Positions 8,133-17,138 of a stretch of DNA of 64,000 bases are shown in pieces; the stretch's first letter is position 1; every line of letters begins with the position of its first letter. Position numbers and translations under genes: made by a program. The notes beneath the pieces are model-generated. The model had not been told where the DNA came from. It did no database searches and saw only the letters and a list, made by a program, of their open reading frames with translations. This DNA comes from Cyanobacteria bacterium FACHB-63 (GTDB lineage: Bacteria > Cyanobacteriota > Cyanobacteriia > Leptolyngbyales > Leptolyngbyaceae), in assembly GCA_014695255.1 (NCBI GenBank), contig JACJNX010000010.1:1-64000 (forward strand). The letters run 5' to 3'.

Positions 8133-9587
8133 ATGGATTGTACGAGGTCAGCAGTGGATTTAGCGCCAATTACACCTTCTCCTACCCACATTATCGAATC
8201 CCCTGAGCCAATTACGGGCAGTGAGCCTGTATTTTCGCTTGCGGCTCAGCCCGAATCGAAGTTCTCCAAAGCCGACATCCGAACGAGCCTCCGCGCTTCG
8301 ACGATCGATGGCGTGTTTGCGACCATTTTTTCCAACATCGCAGGCGGCGTTTTGTTGAGCAACTTTCTGGTAGAACTTCACGCCAGCCCGGTTGAAATTG
8401 GACTCTCAGCCTCGATTCCAATGATGGCGAACTTGATTCAGCCGATCGGGGCAATTTTAGGCGATCGTACTCGCAGCCGCCACCATTACTGCCTCGCTAT
8501 CTATACGCCATCGCGCCTGATTTGGCTGCTATTGCTGGGCGCGATCGCCGCATTCCACTGGGGCAAAATTACTGAGGATGCGATGGTGCTGTGGACGCTT
8601 GCGATCCTCACGGTTACGCACTTTCTGGGAGCGCTAGGCGGTGCTGCTTGGGTATCTTGGCTGGCGGCGTTAGTGCCAAAAAAGCTGCGCGGGCGGTATT
8701 TCAGTATTCGGAATAGTGCTGCAAATTTAACCTGCTTGCTCTGTGTCCCGCTAGCGGGGTTTGTGGTGTCCCGGTTTGGGGAAGGTTCGATCGTGGGCTA
8801 TGGCATCGTTCTGCTAATTGGGATCGTAGCGGGATTGATCAGTCTCGGATTTCAGTGGTTTATGAAAGACGTAAATCCACAAGAACAGCAGAAATTTTTA
8901 CCCGCGTCCGCAGAAACCTCGATCGCGTCTGTGCTGCAAGATGCCAACTTCGTGCGATTTCTGATTTACTTCAGCGTCTGGATGTTTGCGGTCAATCTGA
9001 GTGCGCCGTTTTTTAACCTGTACCTGCTGGATAACTTGGGGCTAGATGTCAGTTGGGTGACGATCTATAGTAGTCTTTCTTCGGCAGCAAACCTATTGAT
9101 GCTAATCGTCTGGGGTAAACTTGCTGATCGCGTCGGAAATCGATTTCTGCTGCTGACCGTCGGTGTTTTGGTGGCGTTGACCCCAATTTTCTGGCTGGGA
9201 ACTGGAACCGATGCCCTATCGCTCTGGGTCTGGTTGCCGCTGCTGCACATCCTTGGCGGGGGAACTTGGGCAGCGATCGACCTCTGCAACAACAATATTC
9301 AACTGGGCATCGCCCCGATTCGGAATCAATCGACTTATTTTGCTCTCGCAGCCGCGATCGCCGGAGTGAGTGGTGCTTTGGGAACGACCGCAGGCGGATT
9401 TCTGGCTCAGTTAGTACAGTATGGGGGCTTGCCGGGACTGTTTGCGTTATCTACAGTTGTGAGATTGGCGGCGCTGATTCCGCTAATTTGGGTGCATGAA
9501 GCGGGGAGCCGATCGGTACGCCAATCATTGAAATCGCTGTTTACAACCAAAGCAGAAATCGACCTCCAACTGCCTCAAGAGCAATGA
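8133..9587 (+). CDS. Major facilitator superfamily transporter
   Basis: A 484-residue integral membrane protein with about 12 predicted hydrophobic helices after a hydrophilic N-terminus of some 50 residues. The MFS loop 2-3 motif appears in degenerate form (GAILGDRTRSRHHY), and the central loop has LRGRYFSIRNSAANL. The second half repeats the pattern (VWGKLADRVGNRFLLL). This is a cytoplasmic-membrane secondary transporter. The substrate is unknown; family relatives are often annotated only as MFS permeases. Its 3' end overlaps the convergent RsbW-like gene by 13 bases. Confidence 0.82.
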   Translation: MDCTRSAVDLAPITPSPTHIIESPEPITGSEPVFSLAAQPESKFSKADIRTSLRASTIDGVFATIFSNIAGGVLLSNFLVELHASPVEIGLSASIPMMANLIQPIGAILGDRTRSRHHYCLAIYTPSRLIWLLLLGAIAAFHWGKITEDAMVLWTLAILTVTHFLGALGGAAWVSWLAALVPKKLRGRYFSIRNSAANLTCLLCVPLAGFVVSRFGEGSIVGYGIVLLIGIVAGLISLGFQWFMKDVNPQEQQKFLPASAETSIASVLQDANFVRFLIYFSVWMFAVNLSAPFFNLYLLDNLGLDVSWVTIYSSLSSAANLLMLIVWGKLADRVGNRFLLLTVGVLVALTPIFWLGTGTDALSLWVWLPLLHILGGGTWAAIDLCNNNIQLGIAPIRNQSTYFALAAAIAGVSGALGTTAGGFLAQLVQYGGLPGLFALSTVVRLAALIPLIWVHEAGSRSVRQSLKSLFTTKAEIDLQLPQEQ

Positions 9588-10021
9588 GAGCGCTGAGTCG
9601 AGTAGTCTTCCATCAAATTCGCTTGCAGCCTCAAACAGTTGCGACCGTTCACCTGTAGCTGATATTCCACTCGATCCATCAGCCGATTTAGAATCAGCCA
9701 GCCATAGCCATGCTCCTGCATCGCCTCGGGCGAGGGTGCAAGATAAGTCGAGAGGTCATACCCCTGTCCGTGATCCCAAATCTCGATCGCCAAATCCCGC
9801 CCTTTCAACTCCAAACGCAAAATCACAGGCAGATCAGGTCGGTTGTAGTGTGCGTGTCTCACTACGTTCGAGTAGGCTTCAACGAGCGCCAACCGCAGCC
9901 GATTCGACTGGCGCGACCAATCTATCTGATCGCCAACCTCCGCTTCCAAAGTATCGAGCAGCCACCGCTCAACCACTCCCAAAAACTTTAAGTCGCTCGG
10001 AACATGAAGCTCAGTTCGCAT
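9575..10021 (-). CDS. RsbW-like serine kinase / anti-sigma-type ATPase
   Basis: A compact GHKL ATPase of about 148 residues. It shows the N box ALVEAYSNVVRHAHYNRP, the G1 motif WDHGQGYD and a G2-like HGYGWLILNRLMD, with no dimerisation/His domain. This is the architecture of RsbW/SpoIIAB-type kinases, which sequester a regulator and phosphorylate a STAS antagonist. I placed the start at the ATG (MRTELHVPSDLKF), two bases after the stop of the upstream phosphatase gene. A longer in-frame extension would overlap that gene. The pairing suggests one partner-switching unit, but no STAS protein or sigma factor lies in the window. Confidence 0.82.
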   Translation of the reverse strand: MRTELHVPSDLKFLGVVERWLLDTLEAEVGDQIDWSRQSNRLRLALVEAYSNVVRHAHYNRPDLPVILRLELKGRDLAIEIWDHGQGYDLSTYLAPSPEAMQEHGYGWLILNRLMDRVEYQLQVNGRNCLRLQANLMEDYSTQRSHCS

Positions 10022-10023
10022 GG

Positions 10024-11673
10024 TCACAAAACCTCCAGGGAGAGAATCGTCTGGTCGTCTTCTTGAATTGAGTTGTGAGCTTGAACTTGAGCTAGAAGCT
10101 GTTTGAGATCTAGGCACTCTCCGGCTTGTTGGAGTAACTTCCAAAGTCCGGTTTGGCACAACATCGCACCGACTGACGCGATCGAGGAGTTCGATGAATC
10201 GTCCGATCGAATTGTGGCTTCGGTAATGCCGTCACTGGTGAGCAGCAACACTTCGCCACTCGTTAGCGTTAACTGTCCTGCGGGAGCCTTCCAATCTGGC
10301 AAAATTCCCAGAGGGACACCCCGCACTTTGAGATAAGTCGGGTCGCAATGGGATTCGATCGTCTGCTTTGACCAAACTACGGGATAAATATGTCCCGCAT
10401 TAGCGTAGACAAGCTGATGATTATCAGGCGTGTATCTGGCTAAAACCATTGTGATAAAGCAATTTGTCCCCATCAAATCCTCTGAAAGAATATTGTTTAA
10501 ATTTCGCATCACTTGATCAGGATCAGGAGGGGGTTCCTGAGACAGTTCTCGCCGCAGCACTGAAATGGCGCTTGCCATAAACAGAGCAGCAGGAACGCCT
10601 TTGCCAGAAACATCACCCACGGCTAACCACAGGTCGCCTTGGGGATGCTGATAGACCTCGAAAAAGTCGCCCCCCACCTCGCGAGCAGGGTGGCAACAGG
10701 CTTGCACTTTCAGCTTGTCTGAGCTTGGCAAAGTCTGCCGCAGCAGGTTCGTTTGAATCTGACGGGCAACGGCTAACTCGGCGCGAATTTGCTCGGCTTG
10801 CTGTTGGGTACGGCGATAGAGCCGCGCTTGAGAAATCGCTAGAGCAACTTGCTCTGCCACGACTTGAATCAGTTCGATGTCTTCGCTCGACCACATCGGT
10901 TTTGCGATCGCTCGATGCAGCGACAAAATCGCTAGCAGTTCTTGCTGATAAGTCAGCGGTAAGACGAGATGGGGCGAATGCTCGACTTCGAGCCGGATAT
11001 CCCGATTGCGAAAGACTTCCTGCACCGGTTTGGAATCGCGATCATCGTGATAAGTATCATCCGCAATATTCTCAGCGCAGTACATGGCGGATTGCGATCG
11101 AAACACATCGCCTTCAACCGGATGCAAAATACAGCAGCTTGCTTCAAAGGTGATTCCGATCGTTTCGACGATCGTTTGCAGCATGTTTTGATAGTCAAGC
11201 GATTCGCGAATGGCAGTAGTGATGGCATTAAACGAAGATTCTCGACGAAGGGCGCGGCGGAGATCGGCAGTGCGCTGCTTCAGAACGCAGTAAGTTTCTG
11301 CGGCCTGCTCGACGACGACTTGCAGTTGCTGAGGCTTCCAGGGCTTGGTGATGTACTTGAACACTTTGCCCGAATTAATGGCATCGACGAGATCCTCTAC
11401 ATCGGTATATCCTGTCAGCACGATCCGGATCGTATCGGGGAAGCGATCGGCGGCGCGGCTGAGAAATTCAGTCCCCAGCATTTCGGGCATTCGCTGGTCT
11501 GAGATAATGATGGCGACTTCGCCCTGCTGATCTAGAACTTTGAGCGCTTCGATCGCGCTTCTTGCCCGAATCACCTCGAAATTCCGCCGGAAGGTACGGT
11601 AAAGCAAGTCGAGATTATCTGGCTCATCGTCCACGATTAACAGTTTGAGCTTGGGGTTTAATTCCCGCCTCAT
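10024..11673 (-). CDS. Response regulator-GAF-PP2C phosphatase (RsbU/SpoIIE type)
   Basis: A 549-residue three-domain protein phosphatase. Residues ~10-125 are a receiver (IVDDEP, phosphoacceptor Asp59 in ISDQRMP, Lys in ITKPW). Residues ~150-290 look like a GAF sensor (FEASCCILHP, LVLPLTYQQELLAILSLHRA). A coiled linker (ELAVARQIQTNLLRQTLP) leads to a SpoIIE/PP2C domain with metal-binding acids in REVGGDFFEVY, VGDVSGKGVPAALFMA, ANAGHIYPV and LTSDGITEA. By family, phosphorylation of the receiver would switch the phosphatase, which dephosphorylates a STAS anti-anti-sigma protein. The RsbW-like kinase follows two bases later in the same operon. Confidence 0.9.
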   Translation of the reverse strand: MRRELNPKLKLLIVDDEPDNLDLLYRTFRRNFEVIRARSAIEALKVLDQQGEVAIIISDQRMPEMLGTEFLSRAADRFPDTIRIVLTGYTDVEDLVDAINSGKVFKYITKPWKPQQLQVVVEQAAETYCVLKQRTADLRRALRRESSFNAITTAIRESLDYQNMLQTIVETIGITFEASCCILHPVEGDVFRSQSAMYCAENIADDTYHDDRDSKPVQEVFRNRDIRLEVEHSPHLVLPLTYQQELLAILSLHRAIAKPMWSSEDIELIQVVAEQVALAISQARLYRRTQQQAEQIRAELAVARQIQTNLLRQTLPSSDKLKVQACCHPAREVGGDFFEVYQHPQGDLWLAVGDVSGKGVPAALFMASAISVLRRELSQEPPPDPDQVMRNLNNILSEDLMGTNCFITMVLARYTPDNHQLVYANAGHIYPVVWSKQTIESHCDPTYLKVRGVPLGILPDWKAPAGQLTLTSGEVLLLTSDGITEATIRSDDSSNSSIASVGAMLCQTGLWKLLQQAGECLDLKQLLAQVQAHNSIQEDDQTILSLEVL

Positions 11674-11758
11674 GCAACTCCTCAGAAGCCCGTATAAAAG
11701 TCTTTAGGAAACGTACCCGCACGCCTCAGGAAAACTAACAGAAGCTCAATCTATCCCT

Positions 11759-12532
11759 CTATCGTAATAAATTCCAGGCTTGAATGATGGTTTTGAGCGA
11801 TCGCGGTAGTTTGTCTTGGGCAATATCAGCGTATTCAACGGTTCCCATTGGGCTACTCAGTCGCACCACGAAAAAGTCAGCCGCTCCTGCGGTGGCAGGA
11901 TAGGTTTTGTGATTAAAGCTTTGAAACTGTTCGCGCTCTAGGATCTGACGAAACTGCTGGACTTTCTCAGGCGAAACGCGCCAAGTCCGAACAGGGGCGT
12001 TTTTACCACCGACAAAGATAATCTTCTGCTGCATCCGACCATCTGTGAACAGTACAGTTTCATAATTCTGTCCGGCAAATCCGCCGGAGGACTGCGATCG
12101 AAAGATGACGTTGCGCGGCAGGGGACGATCGTCGGACTCTAGCCGTAGCGATTGCCCTTGAGCATCTGTGTGGTAGACCCATTGTTGCTGTCCATGCGCG
12201 ATCACAATCCGCCACCCTTCGACTAATTGCTGCGTACAGAATTCATCAGGGGCAGAGAGTTCGAGACAGCCATCCTTCCAGGTTTGGCGCTGGGCTTCAG
12301 TAACGCGCAGGTCTTTAGCCGGAACGCCGATGCGTCGAGCGAGGTCACGCCGGACTCGCCAATTCAGCGATTTGGGGGAGGCATAATCCAGCAGTTCGGT
12401 GGTAGCGCGTGTGGGAGCGGCGGAGGCTTGTAGCAGGGGGATGCCAGTCATCAACGACAGGGCGCTAATTAGGGCGATCGAGGAAATCAGCTTTAAGGGA
12501 GAGCGCATAAGAGAATAGAGTTTTTTATTCAT
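11759..12532 (-). CDS. Secreted hypothetical protein
   Basis: A 257-residue protein with a classical signal peptide: basic N-terminus, a hydrophobic core (ISSIALISALSLMTGIPLL) and a likely cleavage after QASAAP or thereabouts. It is therefore predicted to be periplasmic or exported. The mature part contains two segments: one around RRIGVPAKDLRVTEAQRQTW with two cysteines (GCLELSAPDEFC), and a C-terminal region beginning near FAGQNYETVLFTDGRM. I recognise it as the kind of conserved cyanobacterial exported protein with no assigned function. An internal ATG at codon 9 could be the real start. It lies downstream on the same strand as nothing obvious and is probably transcribed on its own. Confidence 0.7.
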   Translation of the reverse strand: MNKKLYSLMRSPLKLISSIALISALSLMTGIPLLQASAAPTRATTELLDYASPKSLNWRVRRDLARRIGVPAKDLRVTEAQRQTWKDGCLELSAPDEFCTQQLVEGWRIVIAHGQQQWVYHTDAQGQSLRLESDDRPLPRNVIFRSQSSGGFAGQNYETVLFTDGRMQQKIIFVGGKNAPVRTWRVSPEKVQQFRQILEREQFQSFNHKTYPATAGAADFFVVRLSSPMGTVEYADIAQDKLPRSLKTIIQAWNLLR

Positions 12533-12912
12533 GACGGAAGCGCATACTCGAAGGGTTCCAGACTACCTCTGATCCTATCTTTGTTGTTTCTGGAGTGGGA
12601 TCATGGTGAGAATTTAGCCCTCCAGACCCCCGAACCCTGATCAAATCGGGAATCAGGCGATCGCGCTATCAAAAGTGATACACGGGATCAAGGGGTGACT
12701 TCGGAGCGACGCATCGCAAAAATTTTGCAGCGTGAATGATTGGGTGAAAAACTCTGCGATTAGATTAGGAGAGCAGGCAAGAGAATTTTTTCTAAAAGCT
12801 TATTTCTAATCAGAATCGCTCTTATGACAGATTTGGTGATCTACCGTTGTATAGACAATAATCAGAGTCCGGTACATTCGTGCCGCCGATCTTTTGACTA
12901 AGGATCGTCAGC
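12533..12912. other. Divergent promoter region
   Basis: About 380 bases between the secreted protein (-) and the large hybrid kinase (+). I see no gene, no strong -35/-10 pair and no long repeat. Confidence 0.5.
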
Positions 12913-15900
12913 ATGAGATCTAGGCGGACAGAGGTTAAATTGACGATGATGCCCGAATCTTGCTCCGAGTTGTCCGCTCGGATTTTTCCGGGAAAAACCC
13001 AGATGGCACAGTTAATGCGATCGCACAACTGGGCGGAAACACCATTAGGTGCGATCGAGCAATGGTCATCAAATCTGCGGACAGCTGTAAGTATTTGTTT
13101 AAACTCCCGCTTCCCGATGGTGATTTGGTGGGGCAAGGAATTAATTTTGCTCTACAACGACGCTTGGCGGGCAGTGTTAGGAAATCGACATCCGAAAGCA
13201 TTGGGCAGTCCAGGAGAAGACATTTTTTCCGAAAGTTGGCACATTGTTGGGCCGCAGTTGTACAGCGTATTAGAGACGGGAATTGCAACCTGGGCAGATG
13301 ACTTGCTGGTTCCAGTTTTGCGTTCTGACTATCTAGAAGAAGCTTACTATACTTACTCTTACAGTCCCATTCTGGCGGAAACAGGCGAGGTCGAAGGCGT
13401 ATTTACGGCGGTCGCAGAGACGACTGAGCGCGTAATCGGAGAACGCCGACTAGCAACACTGCGAGATTTAGCAGCACAGGCAGGAAAAGCAAAAACTATC
13501 GCTCAAGCGTGCCAATCAACGATCGACACTTTAGGAAATAATCTAGCGGACATTCCCTTTGCTGCAATTTATACGATCGAGGCTGAGGGTGCCGTGCTAC
13601 AAGCGCAGACGGAAACAGCCCCGCCGCTGCCGATCAATGCTCAGTCTGACTCGTTCTGGCGCTTAGAAGCCGCGATTAGCCAGCGTCAGCCGCAATGGGT
13701 TGAGAATCTAGCTGAACAAATTGAAGCAATTCCGGTGGGAGTGTTAGCCATTCCGCTTCAGCAGGCGCTCGTTTTACCGCTGTGGGCATCGGGGCAGAAA
13801 GCCCTCAGCGGACTGTTGGTGGTTGGGATTAATCCGGGGCGGCGATGCGATAACGATTACCGGAATTTCTTCCGCATGGCAGCGGGGCATATCGAAACCG
13901 CGATCGCCAATGCCGATACTTACAAAATGGAGCGAAAGCGAGTCGAAGCCCTAGCCGAACTGGATCGCGTCAAAACCGAGTTTTTCAGCAATGTGTCTCA
14001 CGAATTTCGCACACCGCTGACCTTGATGCTAAATCCGCTCGAAGAAGTGTTGGGGCTGGATTCGCTAGAACATCGATCGCAGTTAGAAACCGTGCATCGG
14101 AATGGCTTAAGGCTATTAAAGCTGGTGAATACGCTGCTGGACTTCTCGCGGATTGAAGCGGGACGAATGCAGGCGACATACCATCCGATCAAGCTAGCGA
14201 CCTTTACCGCAGAGTTGGCGAGTGTGTTTCGCACCACGATCGAGCGTGGGGGACTGCGGCTCATCGTCCAGTGTGAAGGCGAAGATCAGGTGTATGTCGA
14301 TCGGGAAATGTGGGAGAAGATTGTGCTCAATCTGATCTCAAACGCATTTAAGTTTACGTTTGAGGGTGAGATCGAAGTATCGCTGCGTCGCGTGGGTGAA
14401 TCTATTGTATTCAGCGTTCGCGATACGGGTGTAGGAATTCCTCCAGAAGCGTTGCCGCAATTGTTTGAGCGATTTCAGCGGGTGAGTGGAACGCGATCGC
14501 GCAGTTATGAAGGTTCAGGAATTGGACTGGCTCTAGTGAAAGAGTTAGTCGAGCAGCATGGAGGCACGATCTCGGTATCGAGTCGGGTGAATATTGGAAC
14601 AACCTTTACGGTGGAGCTCCCGCTGGGTTATGCTCATTTACCCGAAGAACAAGTTAGAAATCAACCTCCCCAATCCACCACTGTTCGAGCCGATGCGTTT
14701 GTGCAGGAAGCATTGCGTTGGACTATCGAAACCGAGATTGAAGATGATAGCTTTGCAATTTCTGAATCTGAAGCTTCGAGTGATTCCGTTCGCATTCTCG
14801 TTGTGGATGACAATGCTGATCTCAGGGACTATCTAAAAGGCTTGCTGATTCAGTTTTATTCGGTTGAAACTGCGATCGATGGCAGAGACGCGCTCAATCG
14901 GATTCGCCGCTCTGCGCCGGATCTGGTTCTGAGTGACGTGATGATGCCGAACTTAGACGGTTTCGGACTGCTCCGAGAACTACGATCGCAGCCGCAAACC
15001 CAGGATGTTCCGATTATTTTGCTGTCGGCACGGGCGGGTGAAGAAGCTCGCGTCGAGGGCTTGGGAGCCGGAGCCGATGATTATTTGGTGAAACCCTTTT
15101 CCGCGCGGGAACTGATGGCGCGAGTTGAATCAGCGCTGAGGCTGTCGCGCTTACGCCAAGAAACGACCGATCGCGAACGATCACTGCGATCTCAAGCCGA
15201 AGTTGCTCAAGCTCAGGTTGAAACCATTCTAGGCAGCATTCGGGATGGGTTTATTGTGCTTGACCAAGATTGGCGATATGTCTACAACAACCAAGCCTCA
15301 CTGGATCTTGCTGGACTGACCCAAGACGCTTTTCTAGGTCGCTGTATCTGGGAGATGTTCCCTGATTTGGTGGGGAGTGAAATGTATCATTGCTACCACC
15401 AAGCAATGCAAGATCAGCAGGTTGCAGAATTTGAGTTCTTCTACCCTAGCTGGAATTGCTGGTTCCAACATCGAGTTTATCCAACTCCCGCAGGCGTTTC
15501 AGCATTTATTGCTGACATTACTGAGCAAAAGCAGACTGAAATTGCCCTCAAGCAAAGTGAAGAACGATTAAAAGGGGCGCTCTCTGCGGGTCGAATGGTG
15601 GCATGGCATTGGGATGCTCAAACCGATGAAGCGGTGCAATCGAGTAATGCAACTGAGATTTTGGGCATTGCGCCTGAGGATCTCATTGCCACAAGCCAAA
15701 TGGCACGATCGCTGATTCATCCTGAAGATTTGCCCAATCATCTCGCAGTTGTCAAGGCAGCTATCACTCAGGAGGACGGAAACTATGTGTCGCGCTTTCG
15801 GCTGATTCGCCCCGATAATCAGGAGATTCTTTGGGTTGAAGACCGTGGAACTGCCTATGGCGATGCCTCCGGCGCATTAATCAGAATTAGCGGCATGGTG

Positions 15901-17127
15901 ATGGACATTTCCGATCGCGTCCGACTCGAACAAGAGCGCGATCGAATTCTGCTGAAAGAACAGCTTGCTCGCCAAGAGGCAGAACGTGCGAATCGCCTCA
16001 AAGATGAGTTTCTGGCGGTGTTGTCTCACGAGTTGCGAACGCCGCTGAATCCGATTTTGGGCTGGGTCAGCTTGCTGCGATCGGGTAAATGTAATTCGAA
16101 TCAAACCCAGAAGGCGCTCGAAACCATTGAACGCAATGCCAAGCTGCAAACTCAACTGATTGGCGATTTGCTCGATGTCTCGCGGATTTTGCAAGGGAAG
16201 CTAAGCCTGGCACAAGAGGCGATCGATTTGGTCGAAACCATTTCTGCTGCGATCGAAACCGTTCAACTTGCGGCGGATGCAAAATCTCTGAAAATTGAAA
16301 CCACAATTGATGCGGTAAAACCTGTGATTGGTGATGCCGGACGGCTCCAGCAGATTGTGTGGAACCTGCTTTCGAATGCGGTGAAATTTACGCCTGCAAA
16401 TGGCTCGATCGTCGTTTCGCTCACGGCGGTAGATGGCTTTGCTCAGCTTCAAGTCCGTGATACTGGAAGAGGCATTCAATCCAGTTTTCTGCCGTTTGTG
16501 TTTGACTATTTCCGCCAACAAGATAGCTCTTCGACGCGATCGTTTGGGGGGTTGGGCTTGGGATTGGCGATCGTGCGCTATTTAACGGAGCTACACGGCG
16601 GAGTTGTCAGCGCCTACAGTGCGGGTGAAGGGCAAGGCGCAACGTTTACGGTAAAACTGCCCGTTGTCGATCGAGCGCTTGATCCAACCCAGCCCTCCAG
16701 CCCAATCGAACTTTCGCTGCAAGGCTATCGCATTCTTGTAGTAGACGACGATCGCGACTCTAACGCCCTAGCCACCTTTGTTCTACAAGCAGCAGGAGCC
16801 TCAGTTTTCAGTGCTTCTTCTGGCAAAGAAGCTTTACAACAACTCAGCAACCTTCAGATTGATTTGTTGGTGAGTGACATTGGGATGCCAGAAATAGATG
16901 GATATGAACTGCTGCGCCAGATTCGGGCACGGTCGATTGAAGTTCCTGCGATCGCGTTAACGGCGTATGCAGGCGGAACTGACCGAAAATGTGCTGCTGA
17001 TGCTGGATTTGCAGCCCACTTAGCAAAGCCGATCGAGCCAGAGCACTTATTAGCGATCGCCTCGACTTTACTGAGAAAGACGGTCGAATCTGCACCCCAA
17101 TCGCTACAATCGAGTATGCTGTCTTAG
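12913..17127 (+). CDS. Hybrid sensor histidine kinase with two kinase cores and two receivers
   Basis: A 1404-residue soluble signalling protein. Order from the N-terminus: PAS-like domain (~40-180), GAF-like domain (~200-340), first HisKA with SHEFRTPL near residue 363, HATPase (EKIVLNLISNAFKFT, GSGIGLALVKELVEQ), receiver 1 (ILVVDDN, phosphoacceptor in LVLSDVMMP near 674), PAS domains (~760-1000), second HisKA with [10 protein letters not shown] near 1038, second HATPase (QQIVWNLLSNAVKFT, LGLGLAIVRYL), and receiver 2 (phosphoacceptor in LLVSDIGMPEIDGY near 1321). All catalytic motifs look intact, so the protein could run two phosphorylation circuits. No output domain or membrane segment is visible. 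An ATG 33 bases downstream of the chosen start is also possible. Confidence 0.9.
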   Translation: MRSRRTEVKLTMMPESCSELSARIFPGKTQMAQLMRSHNWAETPLGAIEQWSSNLRTAVSICLNSRFPMVIWWGKELILLYNDAWRAVLGNRHPKALGSPGEDIFSESWHIVGPQLYSVLETGIATWADDLLVPVLRSDYLEEAYYTYSYSPILAETGEVEGVFTAVAETTERVIGERRLATLRDLAAQAGKAKTIAQACQSTIDTLGNNLADIPFAAIYTIEAEGAVLQAQTETAPPLPINAQSDSFWRLEAAISQRQPQWVENLAEQIEAIPVGVLAIPLQQALVLPLWASGQKALSGLLVVGINPGRRCDNDYRNFFRMAAGHIETAIANADTYKMERKRVEALAELDRVKTEFFSNVSHEFRTPLTLMLNPLEEVLGLDSLEHRSQLETVHRNGLRLLKLVNTLLDFSRIEAGRMQATYHPIKLATFTAELASVFRTTIERGGLRLIVQCEGEDQVYVDREMWEKIVLNLISNAFKFTFEGEIEVSLRRVGESIVFSVRDTGVGIPPEALPQLFERFQRVSGTRSRSYEGSGIGLALVKELVEQHGGTISVSSRVNIGTTFTVELPLGYAHLPEEQVRNQPPQSTTVRADAFVQEALRWTIETEIEDDSFAISESEASSDSVRILVVDDNADLRDYLKGLLIQFYSVETAIDGRDALNRIRRSAPDLVLSDVMMPNLDGFGLLRELRSQPQTQDVPIILLSARAGEEARVEGLGAGADDYLVKPFSARELMARVESALRLSRLRQETTDRERSLRSQAEVAQAQVETILGSIRDGFIVLDQDWRYVYNNQASLDLAGLTQDAFLGRCIWEMFPDLVGSEMYHCYHQAMQDQQVAEFEFFYPSWNCWFQHRVYPTPAGVSAFIADITEQKQTEIALKQSEERLKGALSAGRMVAWHWDAQTDEAVQSSNATEILGIAPEDLIATSQMARSLIHPEDLPNHLAVVKAAITQEDGNYVSRFRLIRPDNQEILWVEDRGTAYGDASGALIRISGMVMDISDRVRLEQERDRILLKEQLARQEAERANRLKDEFLAVLSHELRTPLNPILGWVSLLRSGKCNSNQTQKALETIERNAKLQTQLIGDLLDVSRILQGKLSLAQEAIDLVETISAAIETVQLAADAKSLKIETTIDAVKPVIGDAGRLQQIVWNLLSNAVKFTPANGSIVVSLTAVDGFAQLQVRDTGRGIQSSFLPFVFDYFRQQDSSSTRSFGGLGLGLAIVRYLTELHGGVVSAYSAGEGQGATFTVKLPVVDRALDPTQPSSPIELSLQGYRILVVDDDRDSNALATFVLQAAGASVFSASSGKEALQQLSNLQIDLLVSDIGMPEIDGYELLRQIRARSIEVPAIALTAYAGGTDRKCAADAGFAAHLAKPIEPEHLLAIASTLLRKTVESAPQSLQSSMLS

Positions 17128-17138
17128 TTGCAAACGGT

